A DNA stretch of 64,000 bases from Opitutaceae bacterium (GTDB lineage Bacteria > Verrucomicrobiota > Verrucomicrobiia > Opitutales > Opitutaceae), in NCBI GenBank assembly GCA_028280945.1, contig JANQKV010000035.1:1-64000 (forward strand), written 5' to 3'. Numbering within the stretch: position 1 is the stretch's first letter; each line of letters opens with the position of its first letter. The notes beneath the pieces were generated by a model. It was given only the letters and a program-made list of their open reading frames with translations. It made no database searches and was not told the origin of the DNA. A program made the translations under genes and the position numbers. Positions 42,522-50,277 of the stretch are shown in pieces.

Positions 42522-44060
42522 TTAGGCCGGACTTACTCGGTTCATGGGAGTTACTTCTTTGGTGAACTCCGCGTGCAGGAAGCGCATGAGCAGATCGGAC
42601 TTCAGCGAGGCATAGGCCGGCTCATTCCAGAGGTTGTGGGTTTCCGCAGGGTCCACCTCGAGATCGAAAAGCTCACCGTATTCACGCCCCCGATACGTGG
42701 TCAGTTTGTAACGGGAATTCACGTAGGTTTTGGCGTAGAGGGTGGTGGGTTGATGGCGGTTTTCAATCAGGGCGTGATCCCTCGGGGGCGGGGTGCGACC
42801 GAGCCAGCTCGCCGTTTGATCGAGTCCAGTCATCGATGACGGAGCAGGCACATTTGCCGCACCGAGGAAAGTGGGGGCCAGATCCACGAGTGATTGAATG
42901 TCCGTCGAATGGGAATCCGGAGTGATGTGACCCGACCACGCGGCAATGAGGGGAACCTTGATCAGATCCTCGTAATGAAAGGGGCCTTTGGCATTCAGGC
43001 CGTGGTGACCGAAAAAGTGACCGTGGTCGGAGGTGAAGACGATGAGTGTATGGTCGGCGATGCCGAGACGGTCCACCTTGTCGAGAATCCGGCCGATGTA
43101 TTTGTCCATGCAGCTGATCATGCCGTAGTAGATCGCGATATCGCGGGCGAGGGATTCGCGGTCCTGCAGATGTGAGCAACAGCCGTGCATTTCGTTTCCG
43201 CCAGGCTCCTCCCAATCGGAAAAATCGGGACGCACCTGCTGCGTTTTGCGAAAGTGTTCCGGGTTGTCGTTGTGTTCCCCGGGTTGCAGCTGCGGCACGG
43301 TCAGCCGGGCGGGATCATACATCCTGTCCCAAGGCTCCGGGATCAGATAGGGCGGATGGGGATCGAAAAAACTGGCCCAATGGAAAAACGGTTCGTTGGC
43401 CTCTGTCGCCTCTTGCAGCAGCTTATTGGTGCGTTCGGCGATCCACGTGTTGTAGTGATATTCTTCCGGAAGCGTCCAAGTTCCGTGCTGGGGTGAATTC
43501 GCGGTCTCGCCGAATTTGAATTCCTGCCAGGTGTTTTGGAAGTGCTCGCGCCATTCCGTGAACCCGCGTTCTTCCATCCACAACGCGTAATGCTGGCCCA
43601 CATGGGTCTCATCGGTATGGTTTCGCGCCAACTCGACGTGATCGAATCCGTAGAAAGGTTGATCAAAATCCCTCCAGAAATCGAGGTCCCGCAGCACTGG
43701 ATAAGATTCGAGCGAAGGATGGATTGAGCTGCTGCGTAGCGGTTGGAAATGAGCTTTGCCCACCAGGCTGGTCCGGTAGCCTGCGGCCGACAGGGCGGCA
43801 CCCACGGTAGGTCGGTCTTCCATCAACTTGGTGCCGAGCGAGTAGGCGCCGTGCTGGCTCGGGTAGCACCCGGTGATCATCGACGCCCGTGTCGGCGTGC
43901 AGGTGGGGTTGGGGCAATAAGCGCGCTCGAAGAGGCATCCCCGTTTGGCCAGTCGGTCGAGATGGGGGGTGTGAATCTCGGGATTGTTGAGTCCCAGCGT
44001 GTTCCAATGCTGCTGATCACTGGTGATGAGCAGGATGTTGGGCGGTTGGCTCACGGGCAT
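42522..44060 (-). CDS. Sulfatase without evident signal peptide
   Basis: This encodes 512 residues. The N-terminal strand PNILLITSDQQHWNTLGLNN has metal-binding Asp residues, and the formylglycine site reads CTPTRASMITGCYPSQHG (C54 to R58), a CxPxR variant with Thr. FTSDHGHFFGHHGLNAKGPFHYEDLIKVPLI supplies further conserved ligands. Nothing resembling a signal peptide is present, so it would act in the cytoplasm. It is transcribed with the KDG kinase, aldolase and exported sulfatase. Two sulfatases in one operon, one exported and one apparently cytosolic, suggest desulfation at more than one stage of degradation. Confidence 0.9.
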   Translation of the reverse strand: MPVSQPPNILLITSDQQHWNTLGLNNPEIHTPHLDRLAKRGCLFERAYCPNPTCTPTRASMITGCYPSQHGAYSLGTKLMEDRPTVGAALSAAGYRTSLVGKAHFQPLRSSSIHPSLESYPVLRDLDFWRDFDQPFYGFDHVELARNHTDETHVGQHYALWMEERGFTEWREHFQNTWQEFKFGETANSPQHGTWTLPEEYHYNTWIAERTNKLLQEATEANEPFFHWASFFDPHPPYLIPEPWDRMYDPARLTVPQLQPGEHNDNPEHFRKTQQVRPDFSDWEEPGGNEMHGCCSHLQDRESLARDIAIYYGMISCMDKYIGRILDKVDRLGIADHTLIVFTSDHGHFFGHHGLNAKGPFHYEDLIKVPLIAAWSGHITPDSHSTDIQSLVDLAPTFLGAANVPAPSSMTGLDQTASWLGRTPPPRDHALIENRHQPTTLYAKTYVNSRYKLTTYRGREYGELFDLEVDPAETHNLWNEPAYASLKSDLLMRFLHAEFTKEVTPMNRVSPA

Positions 44061-44085
44061 GGATGGGGTTTGAAAAAAAAACGAC

Positions 44086-45240
44086 TCAGTGCTCCTCGGA
44101 TTCTATTTGAGCGAGGATTTGATTCCTCAGGTTGGAGTTTTCGATAAGCTGGGCCAGCTCGATGGCTATCCGGGGCGTGGAGGCTGCAATCGTCTCAGAG
44201 TAGGCTCCGAGCACCTCATCGGGAATGCGATCGATCGACAGCAGAAACTCACCGGCTTCAGTCGGGGCGACCCGGCTCCAGTCCCGCATCACGTCGGCTT
44301 GGATTTGAGAGCGGCTTTCGAAATTCGGAAGTGACGATAGCCAAGCGAAAGCCGCCGCCGGATCCGTGGACGACCAGCGCTCTGCAATGATCCTTGCGGC
44401 CGGGGTCAAGTCATGGGGAGCGGGGACAGTAGCAACCCAATCTGCGGTGCCGGGCAGATCAAATTCGGACCATTGATGGATCAGGTGTTCGAGTGCTCGA
44501 TGGCGTTCTTCCCCGTCCGTCAACCCAATCACTGACTTGGCTACATCAACCGGAGCTTGGTTGGCCAATTGACGTGCGACCAGCATTTGCCATAGCTCGC
44601 CCCGGCGATGAGCCGGCAGGCCGACAGCAAGGTCAGCGGCTTGGCTGATGGTGGGCGGAAGGGAAACCACTTCAAGGATGGCCAAGACGGAGTCGGTTGC
44701 TTCCTTACCATGCAGCTGCGTTTGCACATATTGCCATGCGGTGGTGGCGTCGTTTCGTCCCCAGCTTCGCATAAATGCCTGCAAAAAATGAGCGGGAATC
44801 TTGGCTTCATCCATTCCTCTCGCCTCAAGTAGTGACAGGGCTTTGGGAATTGTTTCGGGGGAAAGAAATGAGACCGCGCGTTCAAAAAGTGAGCGTCTAA
44901 TCCCCATTAGGCCGTCCGGCACCGCTGGCAGGTCGGCGAGGGTTGCTTGGATGACACCGAGTGGGTCGCGCTCGGCTGCTGCGTGGATTCTCTGCAGCTC
45001 AAACAATCCCGTGTAGGAAGGATTGCCGGAAGCTGGGATTTCAGGACCGGCTGGGTCCGCCGCAGCGGGAACGACAGACACGCGATTGGTGTTCAAAACG
45101 GTTGGATCGCGGCTGCCGGGCGCATTCTCCGGGGGGAGGGTGATCGGTGGTTTTGCAATAGAGAAGGCCACCAAGACCGCCGCTTGGACGATGTTGGTGG
45201 CAATCAACACGGGAATCCACAGTCGCAGATTCATCCTCAT
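44086..45240 (-). CDS. Hypothetical single-pass membrane protein with helical repeats
   Basis: This encodes about 384 residues from ATG 45240 (45234 is equally possible; in-frame codons to 45309 overlap the previous gene). A single N-terminal membrane segment (LRLWIPVLIATNIVQAAVLVAF) leads to a Pro/Ala-rich linker and then a helical domain. That domain has recurrent patterns such as WSEFDLPGTADWVATVP, WSSTDPAAAFAWLSSLP and WSRVAPTEAGEFLLSID, at intervals of roughly 35-45 residues. Such repeats occur in many Verrucomicrobiota proteins of unknown function. It lies between the lyase and sulfatase genes in the same direction. No catalytic motif is visible. Its role is unknown; protein-protein interaction at the inner membrane is a guess. 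Confidence 0.7.
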   Translation of the reverse strand: MRMNLRLWIPVLIATNIVQAAVLVAFSIAKPPITLPPENAPGSRDPTVLNTNRVSVVPAAADPAGPEIPASGNPSYTGLFELQRIHAAAERDPLGVIQATLADLPAVPDGLMGIRRSLFERAVSFLSPETIPKALSLLEARGMDEAKIPAHFLQAFMRSWGRNDATTAWQYVQTQLHGKEATDSVLAILEVVSLPPTISQAADLAVGLPAHRRGELWQMLVARQLANQAPVDVAKSVIGLTDGEERHRALEHLIHQWSEFDLPGTADWVATVPAPHDLTPAARIIAERWSSTDPAAAFAWLSSLPNFESRSQIQADVMRDWSRVAPTEAGEFLLSIDRIPDEVLGAYSETIAASTPRIAIELAQLIENSNLRNQILAQIESEEH

Positions 45241-45292
45241 GTCAGCTAGGGGTGGGAAAAGAATCCTCGCGGATGATACGATGCCAGGGAGG

Positions 45293-46594
45293 CTAATTGG
45301 CGCGGACAAAACGCCACCTTACCTTGTTGCCAGTATCATTGGTAAGGTCGTAGTTGCCGCTGGAGCTCGTGGCTTTTAACCGTTCGTTGCTGTATTCGCG
45401 GTTCTCAAGATAGTAGTAGTCGGTGATGCCGCTGGTTGTGAACCGCCACCTTACCTTGTTGCCCGTATCGTTGGTCAGGTCGAATCCACCGGTGGCGTTG
45501 GTCGCCTTGAGTCGCTCGTTGCTGTAGTTCCGATTCTCAAGATAGTAATAGTCGGTGATACCGCTGTTAACGAGCCGCCACTGCACTTTGTTGCCAAAGT
45601 CGTTGGTCAGGTCGAGACCACCGGTGGCGTTGGTGGCCTTGAGTCGTTCGTTGCTGTAGTTGCGGTTTTCGAGGAAATACCAGATGCCGACCTGAGGTGG
45701 ACCACCCGAGCCGCCGGCCTGAGCGGGATCGACGTCGTTGAACGACGTGCCGTAGCGAACTTCATCAAAGTAGACCGTATCGGTGCCGTTTCCACTGGGC
45801 ACATTGGGTCCGCGGTAAATGCCGCATTTGATCTCCATCTCCTGGGCCAGCTCGGACTGGCCGATGCTGCCGGTATAATTGGCAACCTGGGTGCCATCGA
45901 TCCAGAGGCGGGCAAATCCACCACCCGCTGGCCGAACATCCGCCCCGATGACGATCTCATACCACTGGTTCGTATTGAGGGTGGTCTTGTATTGGTGGGT
46001 GGGCGGGCCGGAGTTGACCGGGTCGCTGTCGGTGCGGACGCTCAATTGGATGGCGACCTTTCCGCTGCCCGGACTCACCCCTTTCTGGAGTTCGAAGTTG
46101 ATGGGCGGGATCGCCATGGACGTGCACTGGCGCCACTGGTGCAGGGTGAGCCAGTTGCCACTGGAACTAAGCGGTTGGTCGATGTTGCCGTCGAATCGAA
46201 TGGCGAAACCCATGTAGCGCGCTACCCCGAACATATCGCCGTTGCATTCGTGCATGCGAAACTCTGAACGGTCGGTAGTGGCGTTGTTGTTGGTGTTGAC
46301 CTGGGCCTTGATGCCCTTGCTGCCTTCGTAGGCTGGCGAGGTTACAGCGGCGGCCTGCACTCCGTCGTCGCGGGTATCGTAGCTGATTGGGCTGCCCGAT
46401 TCGCCGTCCCATTTACGAATGACGGAGGCATCGGTGGATGCAGCCAGAAGGGTAAGGAAAGTGAGGGTGAGCAAGCGCCGGGTGGCACCTGGTGAAAAGA
46501 AGGCATGGGGTAGTGTTGTATTCACAGGGGATGGAGTTTGAAGGGCAGATGAGTGGGTAGCGGGGGCGGGGGGCGTTGTGTGGTCCGGGATCAT
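45293..46594 (-). CDS. Secreted polysaccharide lyase-like protein with triple C-terminal repeat
   Basis: This encodes 433 residues. An N-terminal export signal (RRLLTLTFLTLLAASTDA) follows a ~38-residue preamble, so the true start may be further in. Residues ~60-290 form a jelly-roll with RSEFRMHECNGD, YMGFAIRFDGNID, NWLTLHQWRQ, INFELQKG, WYEIVIGADVR and YFDEVRYGTSF, the pattern of the Polysacc_lyase family. The last 127 residues (307-433) are three near-identical 44-residue repeats, see separate entry. The lyase would cleave uronic-acid chains, yielding material for the KDG kinase and aldolase of the same gene run. A LacI-type palindrome lies 86 bp upstream. Substrate unknown. Confidence 0.75.
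   Translation of the reverse strand: MIPDHTTPPAPATHSSALQTPSPVNTTLPHAFFSPGATRRLLTLTFLTLLAASTDASVIRKWDGESGSPISYDTRDDGVQAAAVTSPAYEGSKGIKAQVNTNNNATTDRSEFRMHECNGDMFGVARYMGFAIRFDGNIDQPLSSSGNWLTLHQWRQCTSMAIPPINFELQKGVSPGSGKVAIQLSVRTDSDPVNSGPPTHQYKTTLNTNQWYEIVIGADVRPAGGGFARLWIDGTQVANYTGSIGQSELAQEMEIKCGIYRGPNVPSGNGTDTVYFDEVRYGTSFNDVDPAQAGGSGGPPQVGIWYFLENRNYSNERLKATNATGGLDLTNDFGNKVQWRLVNSGITDYYYLENRNYSNERLKATNATGGFDLTNDTGNKVRWRFTTSGITDYYYLENREYSNERLKATSSSGNYDLTNDTGNKVRWRFVRAN
45296..45676 (-). repeat. Three tandem 44-residue repeats (132 bp period), likely beta-trefoil
   Basis: Each repeat has the pattern LENRNYSNERLKATNATGG, then DLTND-GNKVxWR, then SGITDYYY. The motifs KVQWRL, KVRWRF and KVRWRF resemble the QxW motif of ricin-type (CBM13) trefoils. 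Three copies are the number needed for one beta-trefoil. Near-identity of the copies implies recent duplication or gene conversion. Confidence 0.8.
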
Positions 46595-46679
46595 GAGCCG
46601 GACTTCCCGAACGCCTTCCTCTTAACCGAATTGACGCCTGCAGGTTCGGACGTGGTGGTGAGCATTTCGAGAATCCCGA

Positions 46680-46697
46680 TTCACAAACCGTTGCAGG
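46680..46697. promoter_or_regulatory. LacI-type operator candidate 1
   Basis: TTCACAAACCGTTGCAGG matches the left half and centre of the 18-bp consensus TTCACAArYCGwTGTGAA seen at four more places. It lies 86 bp upstream of the polysaccharide lyase start. The right half is degenerate. Confidence 0.6.
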
Positions 46698-46749
46698 TTT
46701 AAAGATCGGGAGAGGTAGTGGAGAAAGGAATGCCGATCTGATTGAAAAG

Positions 46750-48504
46750 TCAGAAAACCAAGTCGCTGAACGAAACCATCAGACCCACCACGATTAGGAA
46801 AAACAGCGCCCACCAGAAGACGATGTTGCTGCGCCACGAGTCTCCAAGATTATCAAAGATGTTGAGCTTGTGGAAATTGAGGGTGAGTTGATCGGAAACC
46901 TTTTCCGCCGTGGGAGGGGGGCGCAGTCGGGAGGCAGTTGCACAGGTGAGGGCGGCGGCGGCCCAGACGATACTGGCCTGCATGACGAAGGGCCGGAACA
47001 ACTCGACGATGCCGGGCAGGGTTCCGGGAGCCTGCGCGTTATAGAGAATTTTCAGCAGCACACTCACCGTAAATCCCACGCCGATGGCCCAGAGCGCGCC
47101 GTAGCCGTTCACGCGCCGGGAAAGGATGCCCAGCACGAAGATGGCCGAGAACGGCGCGGCGAAAAAGGCGTAGAGCAGCTGGATGTAGATGAAGAGACTG
47201 CCCTCGAAGTGTTTGATGAAAACGGCCATGACCATCGACAGCACGAGGATCACGGTCGTGGAAATCATGCCGACCCGGACGAGGGTTTTCTCCGTGGCCT
47301 CCGGTTTGATCCATCGTTTGTAGATATCGAGGGTGAAGACGGTGGACGTGGAATTGAGCACGGAGTTGACCGTCGATTGGATGGCCCCGAACAAGGCCGC
47401 CAGAATCAATCCGCGCAGCCCGATCGGAATCAGGGTGCGCACCATTTCGACATAGGTCTGGTTGGAGAGCTCGGTCGCAACTCCCCACGGGTTGTCGTTG
47501 ATGATGTCCGGGCGCATCGCGAAGTAGATCAATCCCGGCATCACGACCAAGGTGGGCAACAAAATCTTCAGGTAACCCGACATCACGATGCCCATGCGCG
47601 CGTGCCAGCTGTTGCGGGCGGCCAACACCCGTTGGATCATGAACTGGTTCAATACGTTATACCAAATGCCCATGGTGAGAAACCCGACCAACATGGTGGT
47701 CCACGGGGCGAAGGGGTGATTCACCGGTTGGATGATGGACATGCGGTTGTAGTCGTCGGTGCCGAGGATGTTTTGCGCGACATTACGCAACGCCTCCGCC
47801 CACTCGGCTCCACCGCCGCCCTGGTTGCGTTCGACCATCACCTGGATACCCCGCCAGATTGATCCGCTGTCACCGGAAAGTGCATACAGACCCAGCACAC
47901 TCACGAGGAACCCACCCAGCAGCATGACAAAGAGGGTGAACAGATCGGTCCAAACCACCGATCGCAAGCCGCCGTAAATTGCCCAGATCCCGGCCACGAG
48001 GCCGAGGGCAAGAATGCAGGTGCCCAGCGACCAGCCGGTGAGAGTTTGCAGGGCGATGCCGCCGCCGTAGAGCACCGCAGCGAGAAACGCCACTACGTTG
48101 GAGATGATCGTGATGGCGGCGAAGACCTGGCGAATGGCGAAATTGAAGCGACGCTCCAGAAACTCGGGAATGGTGAAGACCTTCGAGGCGAGCAGGAACG
48201 GAATAAAGATCCAGATCAGAAAGGAAAACGCCCATATGTTGCCCCATTCGGTTTTGGCGATGCAGATGCCGTAAATATAGGCAGCTCCCACCATGCCGAT
48301 GAAATGCTCGGCGCTGATGTTGGAGGCAATGAAGGACCCGCCCACAGCATACCAAGGCAAGTCGCGCCCGGCCAAAAAGTAGTCGCCCGAGTCGGACTTT
48401 TCTTTGCGGCCCACCCAAAGGCCGATGAAACACAACGCGACGAAGTAAAATCCGAACGCCAGGTAATCCCAAAAGTGGAGATCAAAGGCATTGAGGACAT
48501 CCAT
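46750..48504 (-). CDS. Sodium:solute symporter (SGLT-like SSS family)
   Basis: This encodes 584 residues with about 14 membrane helices. SSS motifs are clear: FLAGRDLPWYAVGGSFIASNISAEHFIGM near the N-terminus (GRxLPWxxVGxS...ISAEH, the pattern of SGLT-like sugar carriers), and AALFGAIQSTVNSVLNSTSTVFTLDIYK in the middle. It probably imports a monosaccharide or uronate with Na+. It differs clearly from the SSS protein at 23.3 kb, so the two loci import different substrates. A LacI-type palindrome at 48633-48650 lies 129 bp upstream, and the lacI gene follows. The gene is first in the minus-strand run towards 38 kb. Confidence 0.92.
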   Translation of the reverse strand: MDVLNAFDLHFWDYLAFGFYFVALCFIGLWVGRKEKSDSGDYFLAGRDLPWYAVGGSFIASNISAEHFIGMVGAAYIYGICIAKTEWGNIWAFSFLIWIFIPFLLASKVFTIPEFLERRFNFAIRQVFAAITIISNVVAFLAAVLYGGGIALQTLTGWSLGTCILALGLVAGIWAIYGGLRSVVWTDLFTLFVMLLGGFLVSVLGLYALSGDSGSIWRGIQVMVERNQGGGGAEWAEALRNVAQNILGTDDYNRMSIIQPVNHPFAPWTTMLVGFLTMGIWYNVLNQFMIQRVLAARNSWHARMGIVMSGYLKILLPTLVVMPGLIYFAMRPDIINDNPWGVATELSNQTYVEMVRTLIPIGLRGLILAALFGAIQSTVNSVLNSTSTVFTLDIYKRWIKPEATEKTLVRVGMISTTVILVLSMVMAVFIKHFEGSLFIYIQLLYAFFAAPFSAIFVLGILSRRVNGYGALWAIGVGFTVSVLLKILYNAQAPGTLPGIVELFRPFVMQASIVWAAAALTCATASRLRPPPTAEKVSDQLTLNFHKLNIFDNLGDSWRSNIVFWWALFFLIVVGLMVSFSDLVF

Positions 48505-48632
48505 ATCGGATCAGGGCAGTGGGGCTGGGCGCAGATAGGGAAAAGAACTCGCGGAGGAGGCGAGGGAACCCGATCAAAATGGGATCGGGGCAGAATGATG
48601 GGTGCATGCCGGGGTAGGGCACAGCCGACACT

Positions 48633-48650
48633 TTCACAAACCGTTGTGTC
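48633..48650. promoter_or_regulatory. LacI-type operator candidate 2
   Basis: TTCACAAACCGTTGTGTC matches 16 of 18 positions of the shared palindrome. It sits between the lacI and symporter genes, upstream of the symporter start. Confidence 0.7.
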
Positions 48651-48709
48651 AGCCAATCACCAACACGCCTTGCTCCTGATAGATGCGGAGGACAACCCCC
48701 CCCGCGGAG

Positions 48710-49759
48710 TTAAGTTTGAGGCCGCAGTGTTTCGGCCATTCGCCAGGAGCCATGCACCAAGGTCAGTTTGGCTAAGTCGGGCTCACCCCGCTCATTGAGG
48801 TTGATTTGATTGACGACCAAGTCGGCAGCCGCGCCACCGATTTTTTCCGATTGCAGACAAACGCCGGCGAACAGGCTTTGATCGTCCCGCTGGCATATAT
48901 CAATATATCCGACCTTTTTTGGTATATCTACTCCCATATCTTTTAAGAAATCGGGAACGTAGTGCCGAAAACTTAATATAACGTCAGGCTGGTGTTTTTT
49001 ATACCAGGATTTGAACTCTGTATATGCTTTCTTTAAATCAATCTCGTTCTCGAAAGACGAACTTAGTAGAATAGGGATCCGCTCGTTTTGGGGGATTCTT
49101 TGTTGATAACTGAGCAAGCCCGCGGACCAATGGCACTCGTTGAGGTGTTCAATACGCGAGGGGACGGCCAGTCCCAGGCGTTTATATCCGAGTTGGGTAG
49201 CCTGATCGATGGCGATAGAGATGTCCTTTATAAAATCCCGGGCAGCTCGGTGGATGTTGGGACTTTTCAATGGATACCCCATGGTTGCGCACGCGAATCC
49301 GCTGATGTCCATGTCCAGGCGGCTGTTCATTTCGAAGGGCGGAATGATGACGATACCAATGATCCCCCGGCTGCGGAGAATGTTGACCAAACGCTTGGGA
49401 GACATGCCGGGCTGACCCAGCCAGAATGTCTCCGTGTTGTATTTGAGTTCGGAGGCGCGTCGGCGAAATCCATCGACCAGGGGCGGGATTGATCTCCACT
49501 TGCGCCAGCCATCCCGTTCTGCGAAAAGATCTATAAGTCCAATGGTTGCAGAATATTGGGATTTTCGTCCGCGTTTGATTTGAGTCATGAGGGCGGACAC
49601 CAGAGGACTGGGGCTGTAGCCGATATCCTTGGCCACCTTTTGCACTCGGGCGCAGGTTTGGCGGCTCTGCATGGGGTCATTCCGGAGTGCGCGGCTGACC
49701 GTGCTTTGGGATAATCCGGTCAGTTTCGCGATCGTCTTCAGAGTGGGTTCGACGTCCAT
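48710..49759 (-). CDS. LacI-family transcriptional regulator
   Basis: This encodes 349 residues from ATG 49759. An in-frame start at 49846 would add 29 residues before the DNA-binding domain, which is unusual for the family. The helix-turn-helix reads PTLKTIAKLTGLSQSTVSRAL, with a hinge helix at YSPSPLVSALMTQIKRG. The C-terminal sensor domain is of the periplasmic-binding-protein type. It is divergent from the second TonB receptor. It is the most likely reader of the five 18-bp palindromes at 46.7-58.2 kb, because those have the central CG usual for LacI sites and one lies in its own promoter region (49961-49978). Confidence 0.9.
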   Translation of the reverse strand: MDVEPTLKTIAKLTGLSQSTVSRALRNDPMQSRQTCARVQKVAKDIGYSPSPLVSALMTQIKRGRKSQYSATIGLIDLFAERDGWRKWRSIPPLVDGFRRRASELKYNTETFWLGQPGMSPKRLVNILRSRGIIGIVIIPPFEMNSRLDMDISGFACATMGYPLKSPNIHRAARDFIKDISIAIDQATQLGYKRLGLAVPSRIEHLNECHWSAGLLSYQQRIPQNERIPILLSSSFENEIDLKKAYTEFKSWYKKHQPDVILSFRHYVPDFLKDMGVDIPKKVGYIDICQRDDQSLFAGVCLQSEKIGGAAADLVVNQINLNERGEPDLAKLTLVHGSWRMAETLRPQT

Positions 49760-50277
49760 GGGGCGGGATATCTGGCTGAGTCGGCGTTGGAGTTTCCGAG
49801 CCAAAACCGATGGCGCAATGTGCAGCGCACTTGATATCGGAGTCAAGGTTGGTCGTTCAAAGTGTTGTCGGGGGCTGTGTTCAAATTCTCCTCGCGGGAA
49901 AATTCCCCGCTGCGGTTTTTCGACCTGATAAACAAGTCTTTAACGTTGAATCCGGCCGTTTTCACATCGATTTGTGAACTGCCGAAATTGGAGGAGAGCA
50001 GCAAAAATGCAGCGTGGTGGGGACGTTAGCGTTCCGGAATCCATCCTATATCTTTCTTACCCCATATTTCCCCAGTCCCGTGCCCGTAGTCGAGAATACC
50101 CCAGAACCCAATTTAGTAAAATAGTTAACCCGCCTGTGTGGCAGGTGCATGTCCCTTGTTGAGATTTATTCTATACCAACGGGGTGTCAGTAATCTGATC
50201 ACTGGTGGAAATCCGCTCTGAAAAACTCGAGGGGATTTGGACAAACCGATTCCGATGACCCTCTCGGTTCGACTCAC
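49760..50277. promoter_or_regulatory. Divergent regulatory region between lacI and the second TonB receptor
   Basis: About 520 bp without a supported gene. It holds the palindrome at 49961-49978 and a partial copy of the same site, ACAAACCGAT, at 50241-50250, about 30 bp before the receptor start. Promoters for both directions should lie here; no hexamers are called. Confidence 0.5.
49961..49978. promoter_or_regulatory. LacI-type operator candidate 3
   Basis: TTCACATCGATTTGTGAA has perfect 6-bp arms and a central CG region. The same 18 bases recur exactly at 58168-58185. It lies 201 bp from the LacI start and 299 bp from the receptor start. Confidence 0.75.
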
